DNA of 64,000 bases from Certhia americana (Eukaryota; Chordata; Aves; Passeriformes; Certhiidae): NCBI GenBank assembly GCA_018697195.1, contig JAGMWU010000058.1, positions 95,958-159,957 on the forward strand, written 5' to 3'. The first letter of the stretch is position 1. Each line of letters starts with the position of its first letter. The position numbers were made by a program, and so were the translations under genes. The notes beneath the pieces are model-generated. The model worked only from the letters and a program-made list of their open reading frames with translations. It ran no database searches and had not been told where the DNA came from. Shown here in pieces: positions 25,839 to 36,797 of the stretch.

Positions 25839-25844
25839 TTTATT
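25839..25844 (-). terminator. SDHD: SDHD poly(A) signal
   Basis: TTTATT on the plus strand, so AATAAA on the minus strand, about 460 bp after the SDHD stop. IL18 and SDHD converge here with roughly 1 kb between their signals. That interval holds no recognisable exon. Confidence 0.55.
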
Positions 25845-26304
25845 GCATGGATTAAGAAAAAAACAGTATTCCCTTTTCTGCATCAACTCCCAGGGTCCAA
25901 AGAGTTACAGGGTCTGCCTTACACAATGACATCAGAAGAAGCAGTTCAGTTTCCCACAAGCCAAGCTTGTTTTACAGAACAGGAAACCAAAAAAAAAAAA
26001 AAAAACCAGTTAGAAAAACACTCATTAAAGCTGGTATTACAAGGAGAGTTCCCTTTAGCTAGGCAAGTCTGCCACTGATGTAATTCATTCATCCCAATTT
26101 ACAGAGCAGCTCGAATCCACTCACCCTCACTGGACACTTGCCAGTTAAATCTGGTTTTAAATCTGGTTTTTGTCTAGATATTCTACACTAGCTCCGAGCC
26201 CCCTGCAGGCTCACTGGGGACCCTTGGCTGTTCCTTTGTGGTGCAGGATGGTGCTCACAAGCTGATGAAGCAGAAGATAATCGTGGGTGTCAGGCTGGGG
26301 CTCC

Positions 26305-29300
26305 TCAGAGGCTCCAGAGCATGGCCACAGCCTTGCAGATGCCCACGTCGTGATAGTTGAAGTGGCAGAGGCCAGCGAAGGTCAGGCCAGACAGGATGTA
26401 CAGCCCCATGTTGGCCACTTTAATGGGCACATCTCCATGCACATAATCAGTGATTACCTGGCCCAGACCCCTAAATAAGAGAGAAAAGCTCAAATCAGCA
26501 CAGTTCACTCACTGAAATCCATCCATTTTGTGTCCCCACTCTACCAAGTGGCTTTTTTACCCCTCCCTGCTGCCATCGGCTGTTCCTGTAGAACGCTCAG
26601 CTCCTACTCAGAAAGAGGATGAATCTATTTCAAAAACAAAACAGAACATTCCACAGATTCTATGGGGAATACACAGAATGGCTCGGAGTTTTCTTGGGGA
26701 AACCAAATGCTGAACACAGCTCTCCAGACAGCAGAATCCTTGGAATCTGCCTTCCCATGACTGGAAAAGAGGAAAACCAAGGAAATATCTGGGACCAGCC
26801 ATTGTGACAAAGACACAGAACACTCCTGGGTATGCATTTAGATTAAAAGAGTGGCAGCCAAAGAAATTAGCACATTTTCAGTTTTTTCTACATCTGGAAG
26901 TGAACTCCTGTCCAGATTTGAAAAATCCAACACAAGACACAGGATGCTTGTTTTGGGACAAAGCTCCCAGTCACAGCAAGGGAAGTGAAAGAATCCCTGG
27001 GATTCTTCCCAAGGATAAATTCCCAAGGATAAAACGGAGGTTCAAGAAAACCTGGCACCCCTGAAGTACCAGGAATATCTGCTTTATCCTTGGCAAGGAA
27101 CTCCCAAACCAGGATCACAGGAAGGTGGATGTTGCCAATGTGGCCAACCACGGAGCTGGATCCACTCCTAATTAGCCCTGTGCCTCCATTAAGGATCACA
27201 GCAGAATTACACTCAGCAAACATCCATCCAGGAATAAAGGAAATAATCATCCAGGTCTCCTCAGTGGAATGTTTGCTGTGAGCTCTTTATTATGCAGAAC
27301 CTCATCACCACTGAGCTGTACAGAGCCAGTGCACGGAGCTTTAGAGGCAGAATACTTTTACATTATTATTACACAGATGTTCCCTCTGTTCACACAGCAC
27401 TGGTTCTTCCACAGGTTAAAAACATCCAGGATTCTACACTTCCAGGGGCAAGGAAGTGCTCCTAAGGTTAAGACACCAGGAAATTTTTATGATTTCCTTT
27501 TCTGACTGACAGAACAGTGTGAGAAAGGAAGACCAGACTCCTGCCAAAGAACTCGGGAGAACAAAGACTTTTTCCAGGTGTTTTACACTAGACCAGGATG
27601 AGGTCTGGAGGTACCAAACCTTCTTCCCTGTGAGCTGAGCCCTGCTGTGCTTACCAGTGGCCGTGCAGGGTGAGGGCTGCAGCCAGGGAATAGTCCACGG
27701 CTGGTCCAGGGCACAGGTAGGCTGCAGGGAGCAGCCCCAGCAGCAGCACACTGACTGCTCGCTCCCCTGTCCAGTGCAAAGATGCAGCCTTGGAACCTCC
27801 TGCAAGGAGAAACATCCTCAGGGAAAAGCCCTTCTGTCAAGGGCTGGAAGGGTGGCTTTGAAATCTGGAGTGTTTGCAAACCAAAACCCAGCATGGGCAA
27901 TACTTGGGAACACAACGGGAGCGTCAGCCCAGGCTGAAAATGTCAAAAATTGACTCTGTGAAATTATCAGTGCAACGCCCCCCAGACTGACACACAGATT
28001 ATATCATCCATCCACCTGAACCAAAATGCAAACGTTTTCCTTCGTTTTGGCACGGAGAAAATAAACTTAGAAAGTGACAAGAGAAGGAAAGCAAAGGATT
28101 TGAAGTTTGGACTTGGGCAAAGTGCAAGGTGAAGTGTTATTAATTGGTGACAGTGCTGCTGAAGGGGAGGGCACACACACTGCTCACAGCCTGAGAACAG
28201 CAGGATAATTTATCACAAACAACAGCTCTGCACAGTTACTGCCCCACCTAACAACGTTCAGCATTTCACAACTTTTCCCTGAAATCAATGGGCATTGAGG
28301 ATTATTTCATCCTTTGCTGGTAACACCCATAACCCGACATCACCAAACAAGCCACTACAAAAACCACTGTACCATGTGTAAATCTTTTCTGCTCTTTGAT
28401 ACAGCTGCCACTTAAAATCTCCTATGTGGACAAAAAAAAGTTATGGACTCAGCCTGGTTTGGGATGGGAGAGACCTTAACTCTCATCTTGTTTTTAAGGC
28501 CCTCTGTGGCTGTCAGGTACCACCTCCATCACCTCTGTCCTTTATCCCTACACCACTGTTTGTCCCTTGGAGGACCCGAGCCAAAATCTGGTCCTTTACA
28601 ACCCATTCTTGCCAGAATCAGAGTATTCAGAAGTTGGAATAGACCTTAAGGATCATCTAATCCCAACGCCTGCCACGGGCAGGATGCTCAGAGCTCCACC
28701 CAGCAGTGCCAGGGATGGGAAAAGGGATCCTGACACCGGGAAAACGAGAGCCCCGCACACAAACCGGGACAAACCAACAGGGACAAACCAACACCGACAA
28801 ACCAACAGGGACAAACCCACACCGACGGGGCCGTACCGTGTCCCTGGCGGGCAGGGCCGTGGCTGTCGCGGGCCGGAGCGCAGCGGGTGGCGGCGGCACC
28901 GAGCGCGGCGGGGCGGCGGAGCAGGGCCGAGCCGAGGAGAGCTGCGGGGACAACGGGGGAGCGGCGTGAGTGCGGGGGACCGGAGACACCGGGGGAACGG
29001 AGACACCGGGGATCGGAGAAACCGGGGCTGCATCCTCCGGAGGGGACCGGAGACACCGGGGATCGGAGAAACCGGGGATCGGAGACACCGGGGGACCGGA
29101 GACACCGGGGATCGGAGAAACCGGGGGCCTGCATCCTCCGGGAGACCGGAGACACCGGGGCCGCATCCTCCGGGGGACCGGAGACACCGGGGCCCGCATC
29201 CTCCGGGGCCCGCATCCTCCGGAGGGGCCGGAGTTACCGGGGTCCCGCAACCTCCGGAGTCCTGCATCCCTCCCAGGATCCCGCATCCCTCCCAGGATCC

Positions 29301-29670
29301 CGCATCCCTCCAGGATCCCGCACCCTCCCGGGGTCCCGCACCCTCCGGGATCCCGCACCNNNNNNNNNNCCCGCACCCTCCCGGGGTCCCGCACCCTCCG
29401 GGATCCCGCACCCTCCCGGGGTCCCGCACCCCCCATGGTCCCGCATCCCTCCAGGATCCCGCATCCCTCCCAGGATCCCGCACCCTCCGGAGCCCCGCAC
29501 CCCCCATGGTCCCGCATCCCTCCAGGGTCCCGCACCCTCCCAGGATCCCGCACCCTCCCGGGGTCCCGCACCCTCCGGAGCCCCGCACCCCCCACGGTCC
29601 CGCACCCTGCCGCCCCTCACTGACCCAGTGCGGTCCCGCGGGGCCGTGCCCGCAGCAGCGCCAGCGCCAT
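26305..29670 (-). CDS. SDHD: Succinate dehydrogenase cytochrome b small subunit, mitochondrial
   Basis: Membrane anchor subunit of complex II in the inner mitochondrial membrane. With SDHC it binds haem b and ubiquinone. Coding exons in transcript order: 29670-29625, 28941-28837, 27799-27655, 26470-26305, giving 153 residues (human 159). The first two exons encode an Arg/Ala-rich mitochondrial presequence ([19 protein letters not shown] and onward) with little conservation. The mature part is well conserved: [20 protein letters not shown], then three hydrophobic segments, LHGHWGLG with the haem-ligand histidine, DYVHGD with the quinone-site Asp-Tyr, and the end [17 protein letters not shown]. 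The exon 1 donor is chosen by frame (CTGG|GTCAGT); a stronger-looking GTGAGG four bases on would shift frame. Intron 1 is filled with minisatellites and a gap. Confidence 0.93.
28441..28720 (-). mobile_element. CR1-tail-bearing repeat in SDHD intron 2
   Basis: On the minus strand a CR1-like end (about 28606-28720, with gaccttaaggatcatct on the plus strand) is followed by about 140 bp of other sequence and then a second CR1-like end (about 28441-28490). The middle module (about 28496-28640) aligns almost without gaps to about 44370-44485 in DLAT intron 1. The family is not identified. Confidence 0.6.
28970..29235. repeat. GC-rich minisatellite A (SDHD intron 1)
   Basis: Tandem variants of a roughly 28-31 bp unit built from ggagacaccggggatcgg and gcatcctccgggg blocks. 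It begins within 30 bp of the SDHD exon 2 acceptor. Confidence 0.9.
29255..29615. repeat. 18-bp minisatellite B (SDHD intron 1, contains gap)
   Basis: Tandem 18-bp units such as tcccgcaccctcccgggg and tcccgcatccctccagga. It ends about 10 bp from the exon 1 donor and includes the 10-N gap at 29360-29369. The unit length is a multiple of three, which leaves long meaningless open frames. Confidence 0.9.
29360..29369. other. Assembly gap (10 N)
   Basis: Ten N inside minisatellite B; true length unknown. Confidence 0.99.
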
Positions 29671-29735
29671 GTCCGCTCCAAGGGCACCGCGCCCGGACAC
29701 GGAAGCGCCGCCCGAGATTCCGGTTCCGCCGGAGC

Positions 29736-30003
29736 GGGGCGGTACCGGGGCGGTACCGGGGCACTGGGAGCGGGGCGGTACCGGGGCGGTACCGGGGCAC
29801 TGGGAGCGGTGCGGTACCGGGGCGCTGGGAGCGGTGCGGTACCGGGGCACTGGGAGATGTGCGGTACCGGGGCACTGGGAGATGATGTGCGGTACCGGGG
29901 CGCTGGGAGATGGAGATGTGCGGTACCGGGGCACTGGGAGCAGTGCGGTACCGGGGCACTGGGAGCAGTGCGGTACCGGGGCACTGGGAGATGTGCGGTA
30001 CCG
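29736..30003. repeat. 25-bp minisatellite upstream of SDHD
   Basis: About ten copies of a unit like gcggtaccggggcactggga plus a variable end. It starts about 65 bp upstream of the SDHD start codon, where the shared SDHD-TIMM8B promoter lies in mammals. No TIMM8B coding sequence follows on the plus strand. Confidence 0.9.
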
Positions 30004-30069
30004 GACTGGATGTGGGACTCACATTGCGGCAAGCAATGCTGCCCTGTGAGCCTGGCCATCCCCTCGGGC

Positions 30070-30188
30070 TGCCCCGTCCCTGGAAGTGCCCCAGGGTTGG
30101 AGCTGCCTGCTGGAAGGTGTCGTGCTCACGGCGCTGGAATATCTCTAAATTCCCTTCCAGCCCAAAGCATTCTGTAATTCTGGTTTTC
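30070..30188 (+). mobile_element. Degenerate CR1 3' end
   Basis: CR1 3'-UTR-like sequence with an internal deletion (ccctggaagtgcccca, then ctggaaggtgtcgtgctcac, ccagcccaaagcattctg), ending in attctgg. Plus orientation, between SDHD and NKAPD1. Confidence 0.65.
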
Positions 30189-30551
30189 TGGCTTAAACCC
30201 CCGCAGCAGACCGAGGTGCTTCTCACCTGTGTGTTCACTACTGAAACACCTTTGCACACACCATAAACACCTCCATGAACATCCCGTTTCTCTTCCCGTT
30301 TGAAAGTTAAAAAGGAACAGCTGCCAGGGCTTGGAGCGAGGATTTCGGGCTGCTGACACTGTTTTGTGCTTGTCCAGGACACCACAATCACCCCACACAT
30401 TTCCCCAGTGCCCTGATTTCATCTCCTGCAAGTGTGGTCAAGCAGAAACAAACAGCACAGGGAGAACACAGGCACCACCCAGACTCCCAGGCTGTGCTCG
30501 ATCCCCGGGCTTTGCTCCAGAACAATGACAAAAGCATCAAACACATCTGGA

Positions 30552-30557
30552 TTTATT
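30552..30557 (-). terminator. NKAPD1: NKAPD1 poly(A) signal
   Basis: Plus-strand TTTATT, so AATAAA on the minus strand, about 655 bp after the NKAPD1 stop. The interval 30560-31211 is best read as NKAPD1 3' UTR. I see no TIMM8B exon in it on the plus strand. Confidence 0.5.
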
Positions 30558-31211
30558 TATTTTATTAAAAGGCTTGGCTGTTCGCTGCAGGGAGAACGGC
30601 CTGGTACCAGTTTCTCCAGTAACACACTGGGCAGAGCAGAGACAGGACACAACACCCACCAAGGCCTCTCTGTCAGCACAAATGGTTTCAGCATCCCCAT
30701 AGAGAAGGAAGGAAGGTGGCCAGCCCACAGCAGGCTCTGGACAGGAGTCTAAACCAAGCAAATGAGCTGGTGGCTTTTTTATCACTAGAGAAGTCACTGC
30801 ACCTTTAGCTGGAATGGGAATATTCCCTCAGCTCCCCTCCGTGTCCAGCTGACCCTGTGCGTGCCCCCACAGCTCTGCTTTGGGTGGAGGATGGGAAGAC
30901 AAAACAGTGCCATTCCCTCTGTTATCAGCTTGATTTATCAGCCTGTCCTCTCTCCTACTGGCCGTTGTTTTGGTGAGCCAAAAGAGCAATCTGTTCAAAC
31001 ATAATTTAAGGAAAAAAAAACCACAAAACAAACCCAACCTGATCACAGCCAAAGACTCTGAAGCTGGCAGGATGAGCCAGGTGGGAGCTGGGCTGCTCCC
31101 TGTGGGCTGGCAGGGTGTGTGTAAACCACAGTGTTGGAGCAGTGGGGCAGTGCTGAGTGACAAAGACCTGCCTCTGTCCTCCCCTCCTGCTCTGAGCTGC
31201 ACCCAGACCCC

Positions 31212-34200
31212 TCAGTCCTCATCAGAGCTGTCCTCAGATTTCTCATCCCCCGCCACCTTCCAGTTCTTCCTCTTGCTCCTCTTCTCTGGCACTTCACTCG
31301 GCCTCTCCGGCACCGAGTTGTGGCGCTTCTTTCTCTTCCTTGGGGGCCGTTTCTCCTTTTTCCCCTCGGATTCAGTGTCCTCAGAGCTGCTGGTGCTGGA
31401 GCTGCTTGCATGGGAAAAGTCACTCTCCTGCCCAGAAGAAGAGGTAGGTTCCTTGGCAGGCACTTTCCTGGGCTTTTTCTTGCGCTTGTGTTTTCCTCTC
31501 CGGGTGCTTGGAGTCTCCTCTCCTGAGCCCTCGCTCTCCCCCCGGGAGGAATCTGTGGAAGTTCTCTCCTGCTCCTTTTTCTTTTTCTTCCTCTTTTTGT
31601 GGGAGCGCTTTTTTTGCTTCTTCTTGTGGGATTTCTTGGTTTTTTTCCTTTTGTGGGACTCACGGGCTGTTTGCTTCCCCAGGTGGGATCTTTTCTTCCC
31701 ATTGACAGCATTTTGCTCATCTCCTTCCTGCTGATCACTGGAAAAAGAACAGGAGGAGGTGAACTAAAAGCCACTGAGCGATGAAACTCATTTATATCCA
31801 ATCTGTAAGCCTGAAAAATATTGATGGTTCTGCTGGGTGTAGGTTAAAAATAATTAATTCTGTCTTAAAATCTTGGTTTTCCATTCTACAAGAATTTATT
31901 TACCTCCCAGACTCAGATTTTGGTAACTCCAGCTAAACCTGAATATCCTAATTACTACAAAAGACTCTCCTAAGACTCACATCACATTAATGGATTTGAG
32001 TTTTTTAACAGTAAGGCTTTGCACTCAAGGCTGATCTCTATTCAAAATTTAAAACTCAGTTTGTAAAGTTCCCTGCAGAACTTGTCAGATTCTGGATCCA
32101 TCAGAACTTTACCTGTCTGTGTCAAATTCTTCAGGGTACAACTCTTTATATCCACTGTGCCCCCACCTGTAAGAAAGCAGAACCATCCATTAAAAACAGA
32201 CAACGTGTTTGAGGACAAAAACACAGTTCTGAAAAGGCAGAGCCACAGAATGAATCTGAGTTTAGACAGGGAGGAAGGAAATAGGACAGATTTGGTTGGT
32301 GCTATTTAAATACACCTTATGTTCTCAAACCACAACTCAGATTTCTTTCAAACAACCCTGGACTTGTGTTTCTTGAGATTTTATTAAGCTTATTGGGCAG
32401 AGTAATAAATATTAAGCTTAGGGCTGGGCTTTTGCTGCTTAGTGTGGCTTAGAAACTCCACGGATGAGCTCAACTGCTTATTCTGTGACATGGCAAAAGT
32501 TTGTACATTTTATTTATTCTCAAAATGAGCCTCAAGCTCTATTTCATCACAGCACACACCAAACAGAAATGTGTCATTTTTTGGTACAGAGCTCCAAAAC
32601 GACGTTTTAATCACAACCACAACACGGAATTCCCTCACAGACCTGTCTGGCATGTTGGCTTCACATTCATACAGCTTTTTATTCCAGGATCTGGCCCTGA
32701 GGAGATCATCTTCCACCAGGTCAAGGAGCTGTGGGTTCCTGGCTTTCCAGTCTGCCCTGTGACCCTCCTCGTCGAAGCCATCGCTGCGCATGCGGCTGCT
32801 GCAGAGAGGGAACAGCTCCTTCAAGGGGGGGAAACACCTCCCAGCCACCCCCAGAGCCCCACCTCATCAACCTGGAACACTCCACAGCTACAGGAACACA
32901 GAAATGGGCAGGCTGAAGCAGAGGCTTCACCTTTTTCCAGGCATCATTAAGGAGAAAATCAATATTTCTGTGGTGTGTCTCACCTGGAGGTGTCCGACAG
33001 CATCCTGCTCTGCCTTTTCCAGTAAGTCTCTTCTGTCTGCTTCTCCCACTCCCTTATTTTCCACATTTCTGTCTCTTCCTGAAGCTGAAAGGAAAACGAC
33101 TTTAACATCAGGGAAACTCTCCTGCTGAGGAAACTCACAGCCACCTTTCCTGCCATCCCCAAACAAAGGATGATTTACACATCTCTGTATCTAAAAGAGA
33201 ACTTCCTGATGGTGGTTAGACCTGCTGAATTATGATTCACCAAAGATTTGCTAAACTTAATGGCGTTGCTTAATCTTGCTCTAAAATCCTGCCAGTGCGC
33301 ACAAAGTTCAAATTGTTTCATGCAATTAAAAGCACCTAGTGCAACAAAGAAAAGAAAACCTATTAAAGATTTGCTGCTTTTTAAAGTAAGTACAGATATA
33401 ATCCCTCACCGGGGTGGGAACTCAAGAGAAAAGGATTGAAACTGCAACTCGGGGAAACAGGAACGGGCTTCAACCCAACTGGACACCAACAGCGTTAAAA
33501 CGAAAGTGACCCTGAGATGTGGATGGGGCCGGTTTAACAAAGTCCTTTCATTTTTAAATAAATATTAGCGGCAGGGTTAGCGGCGGGACACGGAGCCTGC
33601 CCTGCACCACCGGCTGGCACCAGCGGGGTGTCCCTGCATCCCGGGATGGACCAGAACCAGAACCGGGATGGACCAGAACCGGGATGGACCAGAACCAGAA
33701 CCGGGATGGACCAGAACCAGAACCGGCATCCCGGGATGGACCAGAACCAGAACCGGCACCCCGGGATGGACCAGAACCAGAACCGGCACCCCGGGATGGA
33801 CCAGAACCAGAACCGGCACCCCGGGATGGACCAGAACCAGAACCGGGATGGACCAGAACCAGAACCGCCACCCCGGGATGGACCAGAACCAGAACCGGCA
33901 TCCCGGGATGGACCAGAACCAGAACCGGGATGGACCAGAACCAGAACCGCCATCCCGGGATGGACCAGAACCAGAACCGGGATGGACCAGAACCAGAACC
34001 GGCATCCCGGGATGGACCAGAACCAGAACCGCCACCCCGGGATGGACCAGAACCAGAACCGGGATGGACCAGAACCAGAACCGGCATCCCGGGATGGACC
34101 AGAACCAGAACCGGGATGGACCAGAACCAGAACCGCCACCCCGGGATGGACCAGAACCAGAACCGGCATCCCGGGATGGACCAGAACCAGAACCGGGATG

Positions 34201-34599
34201 GACCAGAACCAGAACCGGCACCCCGGGATGGACCAGAACCAGAACCGGGATGGACCAGAACCAGAACCGGGATGGACCAGAACCAGAACTGCCATCCTGG
34301 GATGGACCAGAACCAGAACCGGGATGGACCAGAATCAGAACCACCATCCCGGGATGGACCAGGACCGCCACCCGCCTGTTCCCATATCCCGGGATGTTCG
34401 CCCATCACTGTGTGGCACCACCAGCCTGTCCCCGCACCCTCACGATGTCCCCGCACCCCGGGGCTGTCCCCGCACCCTCACGATGTCCCCGCACCCCGGC
34501 CCCACAGGCCCCGCTCGGCGCGGGCCTCACCTTGTTGTGCGCTCCGGTGTGGCGGATGACGTTGCGCAGCAGCACCTTCCCCACGGGCACGCGGGACAT
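31212..34599 (-). CDS. NKAPD1: NKAP domain containing 1 (C11orf57 homologue)
   Basis: Poorly characterised, probably nuclear protein; no enzymatic function is known. Coding exons in transcript order: 34599-34531, 33084-32984, 32798-32643, 32166-32113, 31737-31212, giving 301 residues with all phases consistent. Conserved blocks match the vertebrate family: MSRVPVGKVLLRNVIRHTGA at the start, EMWKIREWEKQ, RMRSDGFDEE, ARSWNKKLYECEANMPDR and GHSGYKELYPEEFDTD. The last exon encodes a long Lys/Arg/Ser-rich tail with several basic, nuclear-localisation-like clusters, ending NWKVAGDEKSEDSSDED. The exon 3 acceptor is a NAGNAG site (cagCAG), so one residue may be optional. Intron 1 contains a 730-bp minisatellite. 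Confidence 0.92.
33642..34370. repeat. Two-length minisatellite (22/30 bp) in NKAPD1 intron 1
   Basis: A 22-bp core, gggatggaccagaaccagaa plus cc, is repeated about 28 times. Successive cores either abut or are separated by an 8-bp spacer (ggcatccc, ggcacccc, gccatccc or gccacccc). The result is an irregular mix of 22- and 30-bp periods. The array has no stop codon in any frame, which explains the long open frames on both strands. It lies less than 200 bp from the exon 1 donor. Confidence 0.95.
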
Positions 34600-34608
34600 G
34601 CTGCGGGC

Positions 34609-34672
34609 GGTGTCGGTGTCGCCGGTGGCGGTGTCAGTGTCGCCGGTGGCGGTGTCTGTCGGTGTCGCGGTG
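34609..34672. repeat. Short 21-bp tandem repeat in NKAPD1 promoter
   Basis: About 2.5 to 3 copies of ggtgtcggtgtcgccggtgg c, immediately upstream of the NKAPD1 start codon and so in its 5' UTR or core promoter. Confidence 0.85.
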
Positions 34673-34835
34673 TCGCTGTCACCCGCGGCCCGCTCTCTGG
34701 CGGTGTCTGTGGCGGGGCCGGGCCGGGCGGGGGACGCGGAAACGCGCGGGGCCGCGCGCGCGCCGCTTCCGGCGCCGTCTCCAGGGCAACGGCGCCGCCA
34801 TGGCCGTGAGGGATGCGGGGTGCGGGCGGCCCGAA

Positions 34836-35440
34836 CGGAACCGAACCGGCCCTGAACGGAACCGAACCGGCCCGAACGGAACCGAACCGGCCCGAACGGA
34901 ACCGAACCGGCCCCAAACGGAACCGAACCGGCCCGAACGGAGCCGAACCGGCCCAAACGGAACCGAACCGGCCCGAACGGAGCCGAACCGGCCCAAACGG
35001 AACCGAACCGGCCCGAACGGAGCCGAACCGGCCCAAACGGAACCGAACTGGCCCCAAGGGGCATCGAACCGGCTCCAAACGGAGCCGAACCGGCCCGAAT
35101 GGAGCCGAACCGACCTCAAAGGGAGCCGAACCGCCTCCAAGAGGAGTCGAACTGGCCCCAAAGAACGCCCCAAAAGGAACCGAAACGACAACAAACGGAG
35201 CTGAATCAGCCCCAAGTGAACCGAACCGACCACACAAAAGGGGGAGCCGAACCGGGCCCCAAACGGAAACGAACCGCCCCCACGGAGGAGTCGAACCGGC
35301 CTAATGGAGCCGAACGGCTCCGAAACGGAGAGAATAGCCCCCAAGGGGAAACGAAAACGACAACAAGGGGAACCGACCGACCCAACGGAGTGCATAGCCC
35401 CGAACGGAACCGAACCGGCCGTACCGCAGGGTTCCAGCCC
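34836..35440. repeat. 20-bp minisatellite upstream of NKAPD1, degenerating rightwards
   Basis: Near-identical 20-bp units gaacggaaccgaaccggccc to about 35130, then increasingly diverged gaaccgaac-type units to about 35440. It occupies the site where the divergent PIH1D2 gene starts in mammals. Confidence 0.9.
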
Positions 35441-36790
35441 GTACAGGCGGAGCCCCAGGGGAGCTGCTGCCCGACCCCGCGATGGTGGCAGCTCTAAAGA
35501 ATTCCTCTTTTTGGGGGAAAAATCCCCCAAACCAACGGTAAAAATTCCCAGAGACTGTGGCTGGGTAATGCTGGAAACCATGGAACTCATCGAGAGTTTC
35601 AATCAATGACTTAACTAATAAAATTTTAAGTAATGGCTTAAATTCAATTGTAATTAATGGTTTTAAATAAAATTTTAAATAATGGTTTTCATCAATTTTA
35701 TGTCTTATTTAGAATTTATTGTTTTAATTACCTTTTAATTGTTTTCCTTAGTGGTGGCTATTCTTAGCCAGCATTTAGCAAAGCTCTTGTAAGATATTTC
35801 TGCAGAAGCACAGTTTGGGAAAATGACTGAAACTTCCTGAAGTTTTGGCAAATTACACAACAAAAGCCCAGAGTGAAAACCTTTGCTGGTCATGGGATTT
35901 AGGGTGTTTTTAATTAATTTTTTACTTATGAGGGGTGAGTATCTCAAACGCCTTTAGAGATGAAAGTAGAAAAGGAAGGTTGGAGGAAGAGCAGCACCAC
36001 CAAACTTACAAAAAAAAAATGAGTAAAGACTGCAAATATTCAAAGAATATTGAATATTTAGTTACAGTACTTGTTCTCTGCTGTAGTAAAGAAGCAGCAT
36101 GCTTTGCTGCACCATTCAAGGGACAGCAGAAAGAGTGGTGATGTGTTTTTGTTAAAGAAATAAATGCACAGGATTCTCGTGGTTAGAGCAGCTCTCTGAG
36201 AGTATTGAATGCTGGAAGAACCTGGCACGCACAGCCCCACAGGTGAACAGCTGCGGACAGCAAAAAAGCCAAATGTCTGGGAAGATTTGTGATTAAAATT
36301 CAGGGTTAATAAGGGTGAGGGTCACTGTGAGACTGAAAGGCTGCACAGCACTGACCCAGAGCAAGAAAGCCACACACAACTGAAGAGAAAAGCACTGGGA
36401 CATGGTTTAGTAGTTGTCAATTCCAAACATTTAATGGAACATGGGTTCACTAGAGCCAGTCTGGAATCGGGGTAGTTCAGGTCATTCAAGAAAATCCAAA
36501 GCCTTAATGCACTTTTCTATTTTTTTCTTTTTGTTTTTGCTTAAGCAAGGCATCATAGCAACCAGACACTAAAATAGTTCCCACAAAAATATTTAATTTC
36601 CACAGTATTTTCTTTCAATATCTTTAGTGAATTATGTAGAATTTTACAGGAGACAGTACTTAATGCAATATACAGAATAACAGGATCAGCCTGAATGACT
36701 TCTTCCTTTTTTCTTTCTTTTTTTTTTTTTCCCAACTCTGTCCCCCTAATTAGTTCTCCTGGTCACTCTGTCATTACTGCACGGTTGTCC
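35441..36790. other. NKAPD1-DLAT spacer, no gene recognised
   Basis: AT-rich after 35600. I searched the plus strand for PIH1D2-like blocks and found none, and no splice-bordered exon is apparent on either strand. A PIH1D2 gene, if present in this species, is not here in recognisable form. Confidence 0.6.
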
Positions 36791-36791
36791 C

Positions 36792-36797
36792 TTTATT
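36792..36797 (-). terminator. DLAT: Possible DLAT poly(A) signal
   Basis: Plus-strand TTTATT (minus AATAAA) about 1.1 kb after the DLAT stop. The interval 36800-37892 would be the DLAT 3' UTR; it holds a T-rich run near 37718-37737 but no exon. Other signals could be used. Confidence 0.4.

Noticed and set aside
28567..30177. A 536-codon open frame on the plus strand, with long frames on the minus strand
   Set aside because: It runs through two minisatellites, the gap and SDHD exons in antisense. The low-complexity repeat units lack stops, and the frame has no family similarity.
31043..31801. 252-codon minus-strand frame and 254-codon plus-strand frame over the NKAPD1 last exon
   Set aside because: Both are shadows of the Lys/Ser-rich NKAPD1 exon in another frame or strand; the correct frame continues from the upstream exons.
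33642..34370. CRISPR-like array
   Set aside because: The spacers are four variants of one 8-bp sequence, the DNA is vertebrate and no cas genes exist. It is a minisatellite.
33534..34855. Open frames of 250-395 codons in all six frames, with peptides such as DQNQNR or SGPSR
   Set aside because: They arise from a stop-free 22/30-bp minisatellite in NKAPD1 intron 1. Openness in every frame shows it is not coding constraint.
34405..35602. Overlapping long frames rich in NRTGP or FGSVRAGS
   Set aside because: Produced by the 20-bp repeat upstream of NKAPD1; no splice context or homology. Also considered as PIH1D2 and rejected for lack of any matching block.
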